Below are positions 11,116 through 22,267 of a stretch of 64,000 nt of DNA, in pieces (the stretch's first letter is position 1; every line of letters begins with the position of its first letter). Under the pieces are notes generated by a model. That model did no database searches. It saw only the letters and a program-made list of their open reading frames with translations, and was not told the DNA's origin. Location of the stretch: NCBI RefSeq assembly GCF_030272615.1, contig NC_081414.1, positions 47,918,501 to 47,982,500 on the forward strand, read 5' to 3'. Made by a program: the position numbers and the translations under genes. Origin of the DNA: Cryptomeria japonica (Eukaryota > Streptophyta > Pinopsida > Cupressales > Cupressaceae).

Positions 11116-14100
11116 TTAATTTCCATCTGAAGGCGGTAATTGATCAAAAATAGTCTTATACTTGGTCCAGGTGTCGGTGAGGGCGACTAAGAGTGAGTCC
11201 TTGAGACTTTCCATTAATGAATTTTGTGCGTGAATATCGGATAAGAGTGATATCAAGCCATCAAGAGTGCTTCCCTCTTATGTAGTTGATAAGCTTTTAG
11301 CCCGATTGAGCTGCTCCTGTACTGATGAGAGATGAAGGAATAATGTTTGAAGGGTCATTATATCCATCCTAATTTTATTCTCTTCATTCCTTAGTTCTAA
11401 CTGTTGAGCCATGAGTTGTTGTAGCTTTTTGTAAAAATTCTGAACTGAATCGGGCTCAGTGGTCAACTTGGATGAGAGATCGGTGACCTCTTTCTCAATT
11501 GTATCAGTTTTTTTTTTAATTTCTTTAATAAATAAAGAGAATGTACACAATTTCTGGAATAAATAAAGAATGTGCTTGAGTTGAGGGGACAACTCAGCAA
11601 TGAATTTGACAAGTTTTACCTTGCCAACAACAATTGATTTTTGGACTTCCTCTATCATTTTTGTTGTGAGCTCTTTATCCTTGAGCTTGCTTAGGTACTC
11701 GGATGCATCAACTCCAGATGTTTCAATCTGATTAAGGAGTTCATCCAACTGAATATGGATGGCTACATTGGTTGACATTGTTGCTGATGGTAGCATTTCT
11801 GTGAGTAGTGTCCTAACCTTCTGAAGTACTTTATTCTTTTTCTGTATGGCCAGTTCCTTCTCCTGTTCGGCCTTTACTTTGCATAGTTCACCGAATTCAG
11901 TGAGTGCTTGCCCTTTCAATTTGGAAATGTCTACATTGGGCAACATGATCGATTTAGATAAGTCAAATTTAAAACCATGCTTTCTTACCTTCTTCTCTTT
12001 TCCTTTGGTTTGTGGCACTAAGACAAGTGCTTGTGAGGCTTGCCGACCCTCGATAGGTTGCTCGGTAGGTGCAACACTTTGGTCTATTCCTATAGCATTT
12101 GCAGTGTCTTTGGATGGTTCGGTGCTAGGGGTCTCAACTGTAATATTTGTAGTGCTTGAGACGTTTGATCTTTGGTTGTGTCTGTTGCAGCTTCAGATTT
12201 GTTACTTGTATCTTTTGCATCTTCAGATTTGTTACCTTCGGTAACTTGCTCGGTGTCCTTGGGAGCTTCGGTTGAGACTGGTGGCTTCACCGACGAATAA
12301 GGCTAAACTTGTTCTAAGACAGATTCACTAGAGACAAGTTTTGCATAAGTGGTGCCTTTAATCATTTCCTGCTCCGGTGCTGCTTCATCCATTATATCTT
12401 CATTAATTTGTATAGTGTCAATCGGGTCTGGACCTTGCTCGATGACATCTGGATCTTGCTCGATGACATCAACAATTTCAATTTGAGATTGTTCACCAAC
12501 ATCCTTTTGTTTGAAGATCTCCTGCCACTTGGATTTAGTCTCATTTTCCACATTAATATATAGCCCATTCATTAATTTTAAGGCTCTCTATTTCACAAGA
12601 AATTTTGAATTGTATGTGATCAGATGCTCCTTAATTTCAGCTACGGACATGTCAGAAAATTAATGGATGAGACTTCTTTCTCTTATTTGTCTCTCTGAAT
12701 CCATTGCATATTTCCATCTATTATCAATATGTGAGTAGAGTTCACTCGGAAGTGACTTTGCTAGTTCTAATGGTGCTAACCGAAACTTCAGAAGTGTACA
12801 TATGACAACTTCTTCAATCTGTCATTTCTCATCATTATTCCTAGTCTCATACTTAACATATCTGAATCCTTCAAATCCACCATATTCTTTGAGATTGGCA
12901 CAAAAGTTTTCAACACTGTGAATGTTTACCTTTTTGCTTTTCACAATCTGGAATTTATTTGCATCATCAGACTCTGTATCACTCGACTCTTTTGCCAAAA
13001 TGAGTCTCTGAGTAGATTTCTTGTAAGTCTTAGTTACCTTAGGAGTGGCAATAGTCTTTTGTTTCTTGCTCGGTGATGCAGCTGATGCTATGGTGTTGGG
13101 TCTCTTTGTTGGTGGAGTCGGTAGGGCCTTTGTGATGTCCTGTTTCTTTCTTTTTAGAACTTTTCCCTTTGGCAACTCTGTGCTAATGTTATTGCAGCCT
13201 CTTGTGCTTCTGATTCTTCCTCGGTTATGGCAAGATTTCCTTTGACAGGTGTGGAGGAGGATTCTTCTCCGAATTTCTCAGATAAAGCCTTAATCATCTT
13301 TGTAGCTTTTCTTGTAGCCTTAGGAACTACAATGCTCATTTTTACTTTCTCCTTCACCTCTTCATAGGTTCCATACCTTAGTTCAGTTGCATGCCTTGGA
13401 AATGATAGATAGGCATCAATTTGTTGCTGTATAATCAATTTCATAACCCATTGGTTGCAACAACTGAGTCCTCGGTTCAACAACATTTACATAGTAATAA
13501 TCAATGTCAACTTCAAAACATATATTGTCCTTGTATTTTTCGACCAGCTGTGGTGGGATCCTGTACCTATTGTGCATTTTCTCTTGGAATTTGCTGAAGT
13601 AATCATCCATGATATCATTAAAGTTATCTCCTAACTTCTTGATGTAATCATTGATCTGATGGGTGATAGGTCGGTGTAGCTCCCATACTACTTTACCGAC
13701 TGAGGGAAAGAACTTCTCAAAATAGAAAAAACATACATACAAGTAGTGAACCAAACTTTAGTGTGTTTGTCGAGTTGTTCTTCTTTGGCTTCCTTATTGT
13801 GTTTAGGTTCTCAAACAAGTTCTTTAGTAGTACTTCACATAAGTCTACTTTCATTCCCTTCTTTACTATTTTGTAGGCTAGGTCCACTGCAGCACATGGT
13901 ACACTGTTTTCCCTTGCAGATTGGAAGAAATAGTAACCAATGACTCTGATTACAAATTTTAGTTCAACATCAGTGACATTATTCAATTTTAGTCCTCGGT
14001 AATTGAATTCTACTCCAGTTAGACTGATTAGCTCCTTTTGTGATATCATTTTCTGAGCACGAGCATGATCATAGATGGGATATCCGATGATTAGGTGAAT

Positions 14101-14493
14101 GAATTCCTTTGTGATCTTGAACGGTTGCTCTTGTAGCCACATGAAGTCATCATGTACTCTACTCAATACAAACTTAACCCACTGGGGTTTGAACACACGA
14201 GGATAGACTAGGGCTTTAGTTAATCCCTTGATTCTGATATGCTCATATTTACTATCCAGTTTGCCATCAGTGCACAATTCATCATATGTGTCACTAATCT
14301 CTACATGACCGAGTTCCTCAACATGACATTTGGTAAAGAATCTGACATCTTCTACCAATAAGACTCGATCCAGGATGAGTGAAAATGCAGTTTTATCATC
14401 CGGTTCTAAGGCAACTTTTGGAGTTAGGGAATATTTCAGTGAGGGCTTCTCCACATTTTGGACAACTATAGGGTCTTGGATCTTGGGTGCCAT
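11116..14493 (-). pseudogene. Element B second ORF, unknown conserved protein (degenerate)
   Basis: ATG at 14493 (MAPKIQDPIVVQ). Residues 1-260 form a globular region shared with D and E, including WVKFVLSRVHDD and RVIGYYFFQSARENSVPCAA. A second part (13754-13430: VVEPRTQLLQPMGYEIDY) matches VEPR-containing parts of D and E. A basic Ser/Lys segment follows (13175-12960), then acidic repeats (12572-12303) and a coiled coil (12018-11280, with KIEEVQKSIVV-like heptads). After a stop at 11278 coding sense goes on to TAA at 11116-11118 (KTIFDQLPPSDGN). Frame changes near 13720, 13480, 13170 and 12030 and several stops break it. No domain I know fits; a distant link to plant transposon-protein domains of the Transposase_32 type is possible but unproven. 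Confidence 0.7.
12421..12470. repeat. Short in-frame tandem repeat in the B second ORF
   Basis: The unit GATGACATCTGGATCTTGCTC occurs twice with one or two changes and encodes a doubled DVIEQDP/DVIEQGP. It adds acidic residues to the linker between globular and coiled-coil parts. Confidence 0.6.
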
Positions 14494-14718
14494 GGTAGAT
14501 TTTGGGTAAGATTCAACAAGTTATCCTTAGGGTTTACAAGTGACTGACTCTTCACACTCGGTAGACACTAGCAATTTGACAAGATCGGAAACCAGCTAAA
14601 TAGTGTGAATAGATTGATGTAAATACCTTGAAATTCGCTTTGAATGAAGTTTGATCACTTTGATTCACTCTGATCTTCTTCTTGAAAACTTGGGTGAATG
14701 AAAATGACCACGAAAACA

Positions 14719-14782
14719 CTTTTAAGTACTCAAAAATACCTTATTGGGCTCCGTGCAAGTTAGGTCAAGATATTAAATGCAC
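14719..14782 (-). promoter_or_regulatory. Possible internal promoter before the B second ORF
   Basis: On the minus strand GTGCATTTAAT (14772-14782) is followed by ACTTAAAAG (14719-14726) about 230 nt upstream of the ATG. D and E have a similar GCATTAAT motif and a better TATA box at 241-260 nt. The whole spacer 14494-15018 has no coding sense. Confidence 0.35.
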
Positions 14783-15018
14783 TCGGTTCACCTTTTACCG
14801 ATTTGCTCCATTTTCTGTTTTCACCGAGTACCCAACTTTGCTTTATTAACTAACTTGGTAGGTTTCCTGTATACACCGACTTGACAGGTTTCCTGTATAG
14901 TATGTAAACTGACTAATTGCATCTTAACTATGTAGATTTTGAATTTTATACATAAAAGCATAGGAACTGTTATGTTTTAACTTTTTAAAGAATGCAATCC
15001 CTTCATACCTTTTCTTGA

Positions 15019-16348
15019 CTAATTTGAAATAGGTGCACCTAACTTGGTAGGTAAGGTGCTTTCTTCATCAGACATAATTTCTTTCTTTTTCCAAATCATC
15101 TTGAATTTTTCTTTTATCTCTTCAGTGTCTCTTCTCAGTTGATCTCTGCAACCTCCAACTAAATGTCCAACTTTGTGACAATGAAAACATGCCATACCGG
15201 GATTTCTCCATGATCTCTGGTTGTTCATTCCAAACCTTATAAAATAGTTGGCACTTATATGTCCATATCTTCCACAACATTCACACCATATCCTTGTATT
15301 GTAATCCCATGGTACTGCTGCATATTGTCGGTAAGAATCTATGTGAGTTCGGTAACCTCCAGTGTTTGCTTGGTGTGGATACTTCATGTAGTTCTTTTGC
15401 TTAAACTAGCACTTCTTTGTACTATGTCCATATCTATTGCAGTTTTTACAAAACCCTTTGAATTTTGCCTTCTGATAGTTGTTAATAGACTTTTTCCTAC
15501 ATTGATTAGGTATGTGACCATATTTATTGCAATTATAACAATATCCATTGGACTTAGAGATATTCGGTTGCTTACCTTTTTTGATCTGGCATATGTTGGT
15601 AGTATGACCTTGATTTCGACAGTAGTAGCAAATAGGCTTCTTCCTTTTGATGTTATTCCTTTTTTCAGCTTGTTTTGATGATTCTCCTCTCTCGGTAGTA
15701 TGAATTCCTTTCTCAGTAGAGTCTTTTCCTTTGTAACCGAGTCCTCCATCTTTGTAGAGTCTTCTTGTATTCAGTTGCTCATCCAACATCTTTGATGCTT
15801 CATAACTTTTCTACAATGATTCTTTGGATTTATTTTCTATTTCAAGTTCACCAGTCAACCTTGATACTTCAAGTTTCAATGATTGATTTTCATCATTCTT
15901 TAGAATTGCTTCATGATGTGCATAACCTAGTTGATCTATCATATTTTATTTCATCCTCCTCATTAGATACTAGAGCTTCAAGTTGTTGTTTCTCTCTTTG
16001 TGGATCTCTTGCTTTATCCTCAGCTATCCTTAATGCATCTAGATTTTCAGTCATTTGTGTACTGAAATGTTCATGTTCTCTTTTCATTGCTTTTAGTTGA
16101 TCAGCTAATGCTTTGTTCTTTTCTTTCAACATTCCAATCATTTCTTCAGTCTCTTCAGATATACTGTTCTCAAATGATGTCTCGATTTGTTCCACTAGCT
16201 CTTGAGAATCTTGCAAGTCATCAAATAATCTTCTCCTTACTTTCAGAGATTTTTGCATTTGCCTCTACATGTCTACAATCACTTGATTTGCATTGTCCAG
16301 CTCTTCTTGAAGATGCACAATCCTCTGAGATTGTTTGTAGCCTTCCAT
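15019..16348 (-). pseudogene. Element B gag-like coiled-coil protein with five zinc knuckles
   Basis: The first ATG after the primer site is at 16348 (MEGYKQSQRIVHLQEELDNA). About 150 residues of coiled coil follow. Then come five knuckles: CYYCRNQGHTTNIC (near 15610), CYNCNKYGHIPNQC (near 15520), CKNCNRYGHSTKKC (near 15430), CECCGRYGHISANY (near 15280, last Cys replaced by Tyr) and CFHCHKVGHLVGGC (15148-15189). It ends at 15019 with a Lys/Glu tail. The UBN2-type gag N-terminus is absent. The likely role is RNA binding or packaging with a partner's Gag. In-frame stops near 16262, 15815 and 15404 and a shift near 15910 make it a pseudogene. Confidence 0.78.
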
Positions 16349-16398
16349 TGCTAAGATATTTCTCTTTAGGTGGTTAAACCCTTTTCCAAGATTCAAGC

Positions 16399-16410
16399 TC
16401 TGATATCAAT
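16399..16410 (-). other. Element B primer binding site
   Basis: The minus strand reads ATTGATATCAGAGC right after the LTR; TGATATCAGAGC differs from the tRNA-Met complement by one base. It marks the right LTR as the 5' LTR. Confidence 0.8.
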
Positions 16411-17587
16411 TGTTAGGCCCAATATAGAAAGCTAATGTAATGAGAGGGGAGGGGTGAATCAGTACTTCAAAAATTTTCCTTGATAATAACTTTACTGTTA
16501 TGCTTAAATAGAATAGTGCAGTAATATAAGATAAAACTAAAACCAACAGATAACAATCATACATGATTCACTCCATAACACATATTTTGGTCACGTAGAA
16601 ACTCTTGGTTAGAGAGAAAAACTGCGGTGGGGATGGTACCCACAACTTCACTACTGCAATAATAAAGAATGCTCGGTTAGAGCTACATTTAGCTATTTCT
16701 GATAGCTTACCCTGTTAGGAGTATCAAGATCAGTTAGATCTACCTTACTAAAGGATTTTTACAACACTATATAAGTGTAGCACCTAGTTAAAGGATTTAC
16801 AATTTATAGAATTGGTTAGAGTCTTTTACCCTTTTAAAGGTTTCTCTTACAACTTCAAAATATTACAATATAATCATTACAAATATCTGCAACTTTACAT
16901 CTGAAATGCTAAAGCAGATTCTATGTGCTCTGAATAAGATTACCTAGCTTGTAGCATACCTTGGTAACCCATAATGAAACTCGGTAAACCCTTCTGTTTA
17001 CTCTGTTCTTCGACTATTCACTGATAACCTTCTCAGTGACCTCTCCGTGTCTTTGTAATAGTCTTCCTTCATGCATACACTCTGTTATCTCTTATTGCAT
17101 CTCATATCTCTAACCCTAGAATCATGCTGTATAAATAGATCTCTTACAGCGGTGATCTGATTCATTTTTTTGATCTTACAAAAAGATTCTTCGAATGAAT
17201 AACTAAACAAAATATCTCATAGGTTAGATTGACCTTGTAATCATACACAATCTCCTAATGCAATTCCCAATGCAAAAATGGTTAGATGTGCCTCGATCTT
17301 GTAACACGTTTTCATGTGCATGTCCAGGTTCAATGTATCTGGTAAAATATTTCACTCGGTGAATATCAACTTGGTGAGTTAACTTTACCACTCGGTAGCC
17401 ATGAAACTTTACTCGGTAAATAGCTTGTTGAATACTGTGTTCTGTGACTGCTTTCTTCTGTAACCGACTAGACTGTTCATACCGACTTCTCTGTGTGTAC
17501 CTAATGCATGATTCGGTAATACTAACCGACTAGAATATAGTATGACTTTGGATATGAAACTAATGGAAATTTGATAAGTAGTAACAA
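16411..17587 (-). repeat. Element B 5' LTR
   Basis: It matches 9558-10736 nearly base for base, with scattered substitutions and few indels, so B is younger than C. The right flank GCACC (17588-17592) is the second copy of the target duplication. Confidence 0.9.
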
Positions 17588-18116
17588 GCACCATCATGAG
17601 TTTGTTTGCCAAGATCTATTATTATTCCAATGTAATCCTTTTATTGAACATCATCCACATTCTTATCCAAAGGGGGTTCAACAACTTCAACATATTTATT
17701 TCTTTCCTGATCATTTTTCACTCTCAAGATAGTTTTTTACTTCTTGGTAGCCTTTGTCTTAACGTGAACTAATTGACAAAAATCAAAATCATTGAGAGAA
17801 ATTGCACACTTCTTTCTTTTGGTAGTGTTTGAGACTAACTAGGGTGGAAGTGAAGAAACATTTTTAGAACCAAAAACTAATGTTTGAGAAGTAATCCCTT
17901 GACCTTGAGCAATAGTTGCCATTATAGGTGAAGTGAAGGTGGTAACAACAATAGTTGGGGGGTTTTAAATATATGACTCATTGGGATTGGTACCAATTTC
18001 TACCAAGAATTTATTAAAATTGTCTAACATGTTGGAGGTTACTTCTGGTAGGGAGGAGAAAACATTAATAATGTTATGTTGAGTTTGTAGTGTAGACTCA
18101 TTTACAGACACATGGA
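17588..18116 (-). pseudogene. Element C ORF, middle part
   Basis: One minus frame crosses this piece and continues into 9557-9009 across the B site. It reads as a Ser/Thr-rich linker (VSVNESTLQTQHNIINVFSS) followed by a basic part (NTTKRKKCAISLNDFDFCQL) and KNDQERNKYVEVVEPPLDKN. Four stops are in-frame. No family is recognised. Confidence 0.5.
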
Positions 18117-19191
18117 TGTTAGGACCCAGAGGCAACTGAGAGGGGGGGGCATAAATCAGTTGTCTAATAATTTTATCTCAAATACAACTTAACCAAACTT
18201 GATACTTAATACCGGTAAACCAAATTTAATGCTGGTAAACAGATTAATAGTTAATAATAGTATTAGTGAAACTTAATGCATGAAATAGAAAGAGAAACAA
18301 TAACCACAACACATAACACAAAGATTTGTACGTGGAAACCCTGTAAGGGGAAAAATCATGGTGGGAAACCTTACCCACAATCAGATGATACTACTGCAGA
18401 TAGTATGTGTTTACAAATGGAGTCTACACATGCAGAAAGGCCAGCTACGTAGAGCTCACTGCTCAATCACAAAATAGGAGTCACAGTGGCTACAATTGGA
18501 TGATTAAATCCAATGATAATGTACTACTCAAAGTAGCATCTCCAATGCTGGATTCAGTACCGGTTAAGCTCTGATTGTCTTCTTCAAACCTTTCTTGAAT
18601 CTTCAAATGATGTCTGTGAGAGTATCTTTGCTTATATTCGCATATACTGAATATCACAACCTTATAATACCTTATTACATACCACCTCTATATGAATCTC
18701 ACAATTGAGATCTTACATATATACCAAAACCTAAGACCAAATGTGTAGGTCGGCTCACTAAGAATATTACAATAAAATCAATTACAACAAGTCAAGATGC
18801 GATGCATCATGTCGTCTCAACAACAATATTAATTGATTAAACCATCTCCATAACATGTTGTGCTGATTTGGAATAGATAACGCATGCCGATCCATAACCT
18901 AGACCCATTTGCCGGTAACAACAAATATGTCAACCCGGTTAGACCAATAATGAAATCTCCAAAACCAAGTGTCCAAACCATGTCTTCGACATAACCAAGT
19001 GATCTCCAGATGATAACAAGTCATCCTCAGTGCCGGTGAACAATATAACCTACCGGTGGACCAAATACCAGTGACTGTACATAAGTCACTGAACTTGCCG
19101 GTGAACATAACCAAAGATCTCCAAAAGGATAAGTGTTGATAAGTGTTGACATCAATGACAAAACCAATGCAACATATCCATAATACCAACA
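18117..19191 (-). mobile_element. Solo LTR, family G, inside element C
   Basis: TGTTAGGACCC opens and ATACCAACA closes the segment in plus coordinates, 1,075 bp, flanked by a perfect ATGGA duplication (18112-18116 and 19192-19196). No internal region is present. It carries the shared CTGAGAGGGGGGG motif near its start and GTACGTGGAAACCC further in. The same family occurs in plus orientation at 26480-27540. Confidence 0.88.
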
Positions 19192-20332
19192 ATGGATAAC
19201 ATTACTAGGAGTAGTTCCAACTAGTATTGACTCAAAAATTGAAATTATTGATACATATAAAACTATAGACCCAAATAGAATAGAGGTAGGAATAGAAAGT
19301 TGTGAAAATGAAGTAACTGTTACCAGATTAGGTGCTTAGAAAATTTGTTCTTGATTATTCTCTAGATCTCCATACTTTGAAGTTTCTGGCAACCTTTCTT
19401 CATAAAATTCTTCCTCTTGCTCTTCACCACTCTCTTCCTCTGTAGGTTGATCTTCATTTTGATTTTCATCATCCATTGCTTCATTGTCTAAATCAAGTGG
19501 CTCATAATCTAAGTGCAACAATTGAGGCATTAGGGTCTTGTTTGTTCTTTGTCCTCAACTCCGATTTCTTTCCAATAGGTCCCGCAATGTCTTCTTCTGA
19601 ACTCCTTAAGTTGAATGCCTTTTGAATCGAGCCACACATTAGTGCTTGCAAGAATCTTTTGAAATCAGGCTTTTATAGAAACAAATTCCTTTTGTGACCA
19701 TTGGATCAAAGGAAGATGATAACTCTCAATTTTCCTAGCCTCATACACATGCTCAAGAATCTTGCCATCATCATGAAGGTCTTCAGGTACATTGGGGAAT
19801 CTTTGAGATTAACTATTTGCTCCTTGGTAAGATATTAGTAGTCAAATTCTCTAATCTCTCTCTATTCAACAATATATCTAAATATCCTCAATACCGTGGA
19901 CATGGGTATAAGATCTTTTCAACTTGTTTTTCATACTTCTTTAATCAAAATCCTTTCAAACCCTGAAAAATCTCATTGTTACTCTTCTTATTTCTTCATG
20001 CATGGGTCTAGCTTTAAAAACTGAATTAATTGAATACTTGCCAATGGACAAAGATAATTTGAATCTTGGCCTATGTGAACTTGACTGTCTCTCATGAACA
20101 TATATCATTTGTCATACTAACTCCATCAAGACAATCTTGTTGGATGGATATCTGGGAAACATGTATGGTTGGTCATCAAAACAACCAATTCTCAGGTAAG
20201 TGAAGGTGTGAAATTGGAGGAACATGCATCCATACTTATTAACCATTTCCTAGTCTTGATCTAAAATGCTTTTGTCTTCTAGACTTTTGTCAAACAAACA
20301 AAAGAAGTGACTAAAGAAAGCATCATTGGTTC
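19192..20332 (-). pseudogene. Element C ORF, upstream part with unidentified globular region
   Basis: The minus strand from 20332 down has strong coding sense in pieces: a hydrophobic region with YLRIGCFDDQPYMFPRYPSN (about 20190-20130), VFKARPMHEEIRR (about 20020) and SYHLPLIQWSQKEFVSIKA (about 19715-19660). A very acidic stretch follows at 19530-19336 (MPQLLHLDYEPLDLDNEAMD, then runs of Glu). Many stops and shifts are present. I cannot name the protein. It does not show the VIGY-type motif of B, D and E, so it may be another branch of the same kind of ORF. Confidence 0.45.
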
Positions 20333-20740
20333 TGTTAGGAATTTCATGTAGAAAATATAAATTATATGCAAATAAATATTAAAAACAAGAATGAATAACA
20401 CATAAATAATAACAACGACTAGACAACATTTAATGTGGTTCATCCAATATCAGGCTACATCCACCAAACATGGAGTCCAAAATTATTATCCAGTAAATCC
20501 AAACCGATTACAATGAGCAATCCCCTTGCAACTCAATACCGCTACAAAATGCTACAAAATTCTCTACAAAAAACCCTAACCCTTAGCCTTTTTATCAAGA
20601 CTTATGTCGGTTACAAAATTAGGGTTACAACATGTTAGCCAATAGAAAAATAACACCCCTGTCAAAAAAGATGGGGGGAAACTACGTCGATAGAAGTAGG
20701 GAAAATTTAACCTCCAAATCTGATTAGGCTCCATATAACA
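20333..20740 (-). repeat. Element H 3' LTR
   Basis: In plus coordinates it begins TGTTAGGAATTTC and ends CATATAACA; read on the minus strand it runs TGTTATATGG to CCTAACA. Polypurine tract next to its high end sets the boundary. At 408 bp it is much shorter than the other LTRs here. Confidence 0.78.
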
Positions 20741-20741
20741 C

Positions 20742-20795
20742 CAATCTCTCACTTGGAGACTGATCAGACTCTACAACATATCATCTCCCACTTGG
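20742..20795 (-). promoter_or_regulatory. Duplicated polypurine tract of element H
   Basis: On the minus strand CCAAGTGGGAGAT (20782-20795) and CCAAGTGAGAGATTG (20742-20756) lie 40 bp apart in a duplicated context, GATCAGTCTCCAAGTG. The second abuts the LTR. AAGTGGGAGATTGTTGG is the classical tract of Tnt1-like Copia elements. Confidence 0.7.
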
Positions 20796-20876
20796 AGACT
20801 GATCATAACACCGCTGACCCTGTAGCTCCCACTAGAATGAAACACCCTGGACTTTGTTGTTCTGTTTTATTGTTTT

Positions 20877-21920
20877 TTAGTCTTGAAGACCAACCAAAGC
20901 TGAAGAGGAGCTCAACTTATCCCTTGTCATTGCCTTTGTAAACATATATGCTGGATTTTCATCTGTATGTTTCTTTTCCAGCCTTAATTTTCCATCATGC
21001 AACACTGATCGAATGAAGTGATACCTCAACTATATGTGCTTTGTCTTTGAATGCAAGGCATAATTTTTTGCAAGATGGATGACACTCTGTCTATCTATAA
21101 ACAAAAAATTGTTATCCTATCTTTAGCCCAATTCTTCCATGAAATATTGCATCCATATCATCTCTTTTCTTGCCTATATTGCATCTACATACTCTTCCTG
21201 TGTGGTGGATAAAGCAATCACTTTTTGCAACCTGGAGATCCAACTCACCGCTGTCCCGATAGTAAAGACATAACCTATAGTACTCCACTTGGTATCAATA
21301 TCACCTGCCAAATCTGAGTCTACATAACCTACTAAATAAATATTAGAGCCCCCCCAAACATAAATGTTTATTGGATGTACCTATCAAATACCCGAGAACC
21401 CATTTTAAGGCTTTCCAATGCTCCAATCTAGGAATACTCATACACCTTCTTACGACTCCAACAACATGTGTAATATTTGGTCTCGTAAATACCATGACAT
21501 ACATTAAACTTCCTACAACTGAAGCATAGGGTACCTTGGAAATTTTGTCTTTCTCCTCTTATGTCTTTGGACACATCTCCTTAGTCAATTTTAAATGACT
21601 AGTCAAAGGTGTGCTGACAGCTTTTGCATTCTCCATATGGAATCTCTGTAACACCTTTTCAACATAATCAGCCTGGGCTAGAGTCAATTTTTAGTTCTTC
21701 TTATCTCTGCAAATTTTCATACCAAGGATTTGTTTTGCTGCCTCCAAATCCTTCATAGCAAATGATTTGCTAACTATTGTTTTAACTCTCTAATGTGATC
21801 CATGTTAGACCCCACGACAAGCATTTCATCAACATATAAACACAAAATAATGTAGCTTTCATTATCCAACCTCTTAAAGTAAACACAATGGTCAAAATTA
21901 CACCTGTTGTAGCCTTACTT
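20877..21920 (-). pseudogene. pol: Element H pol fragment: end of RT and RNase H
   Basis: The minus strand reads RCNFDHCVYFKRLDNESYII, then YVDE at 21825-21836 where the RT family has YVDD, then the C-terminal RT. RNase H follows from about 21330 (GYVDSDLAGDIDTKWSTIGY), with TKHI and HFIRSVL before the TAA at 20877-20879. In-frame stops are scattered. The N-terminal part of RT is beyond the K insertion. The Glu in the catalytic motif would impair RT activity. Confidence 0.82.
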
Positions 21921-22267
21921 TGTTGGCAAGAACAATGAAGGAAAACTGAGAGGGGGAGGTAAATCAGTTTTCACTAGATTAACAAACTTAACCTCACATA
22001 CAAATTTGATTAACTACAACAACAACAAAGATAATAAAATTGATAGCACAACACACAACACCAATATTTTGACACGAAAAACTCGGTTAAGGAAAAAACC
22101 ATGGTGGGAACCTACCCACAATTAGATGATACTCTGCAATAGTATGTTTAAATATTACAATGGGGAATGCACATGTATTCAGGCTTACTGCCTAGAGCTC
22201 ACTGCTCAAAATACAATAACCCAGAAGGCTACAACCCTCAAGGAAGGTTCACTACCTTACAAGGAAG
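21921..22267 (-). repeat. Element K 3' LTR, first piece
   Basis: TGTTGGCAAGAACAATG opens a new LTR with the shared CTGAGAGGGGGAGG motif near 21947 and a CATGGTGGGAACCTACCCAC block. It is cut at 22267 by element I and continues at 62684. GGAAG (22263-22267) is the left target duplication of I. Confidence 0.78.

Larger units (their letters stand above)
9558..17587 (-). mobile_element. Element B: non-autonomous LTR element with gag-like and unknown ORF
   Basis: The two LTRs (9558-10736 and 16411-17587, about 1.18 kb each), a primer site next to the right LTR and polypurine tracts next to the left LTR set the minus orientation. The 5.7 kb between them encode a coiled-coil/zinc-knuckle protein (15019-16348) and then a long unknown ORF (11116-14493). 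I find no protease, integrase, RT or RNase H motif in any frame, so B should depend on a partner. It shares this layout with D and E and lies inside the C ORF. Confidence 0.85.
8474..20332 (-). mobile_element. Element C: old host element, split by B, a solo LTR and H
   Basis: Three pieces (8474-9557, 17588-18116, 19192-20332, about 2.75 kb in all) read as one minus-strand coding region once the insertions with target duplications (GCACC for B, ATGGA for the solo LTR) are set aside. Its 5' part lies beyond H and K, outside the window. No LTR of C is visible, so its class is inferred from the likeness of its coiled-coil ORF end to the second ORF of B, D and E. The 213 bp from 8474 to 8686 are AT-rich and hold nothing I recognise apart from a short TA run near 8495-8508. 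Confidence 0.6.
20333..21920 (-). mobile_element. Element H: Tnt1/Tork-like Copia, 3' part only
   Basis: A 408-bp LTR, polypurine tracts and the RNase H plus the end of RT are present on the minus strand. The rest was separated by the insertion of K at 21921 and lies off-window. The RNase H sequence (SRLQKVIALSTTQEEYVDAI) is of the Tnt1 type, a lineage different from A and I. GGTTC (20328-20332) would be the left target duplication. Confidence 0.82.

Noticed and set aside
9558-17587. Element B as a host gene family with introns
   Set aside because: Paired LTRs, primer site, polypurine tracts and target duplication define it as a retroelement.
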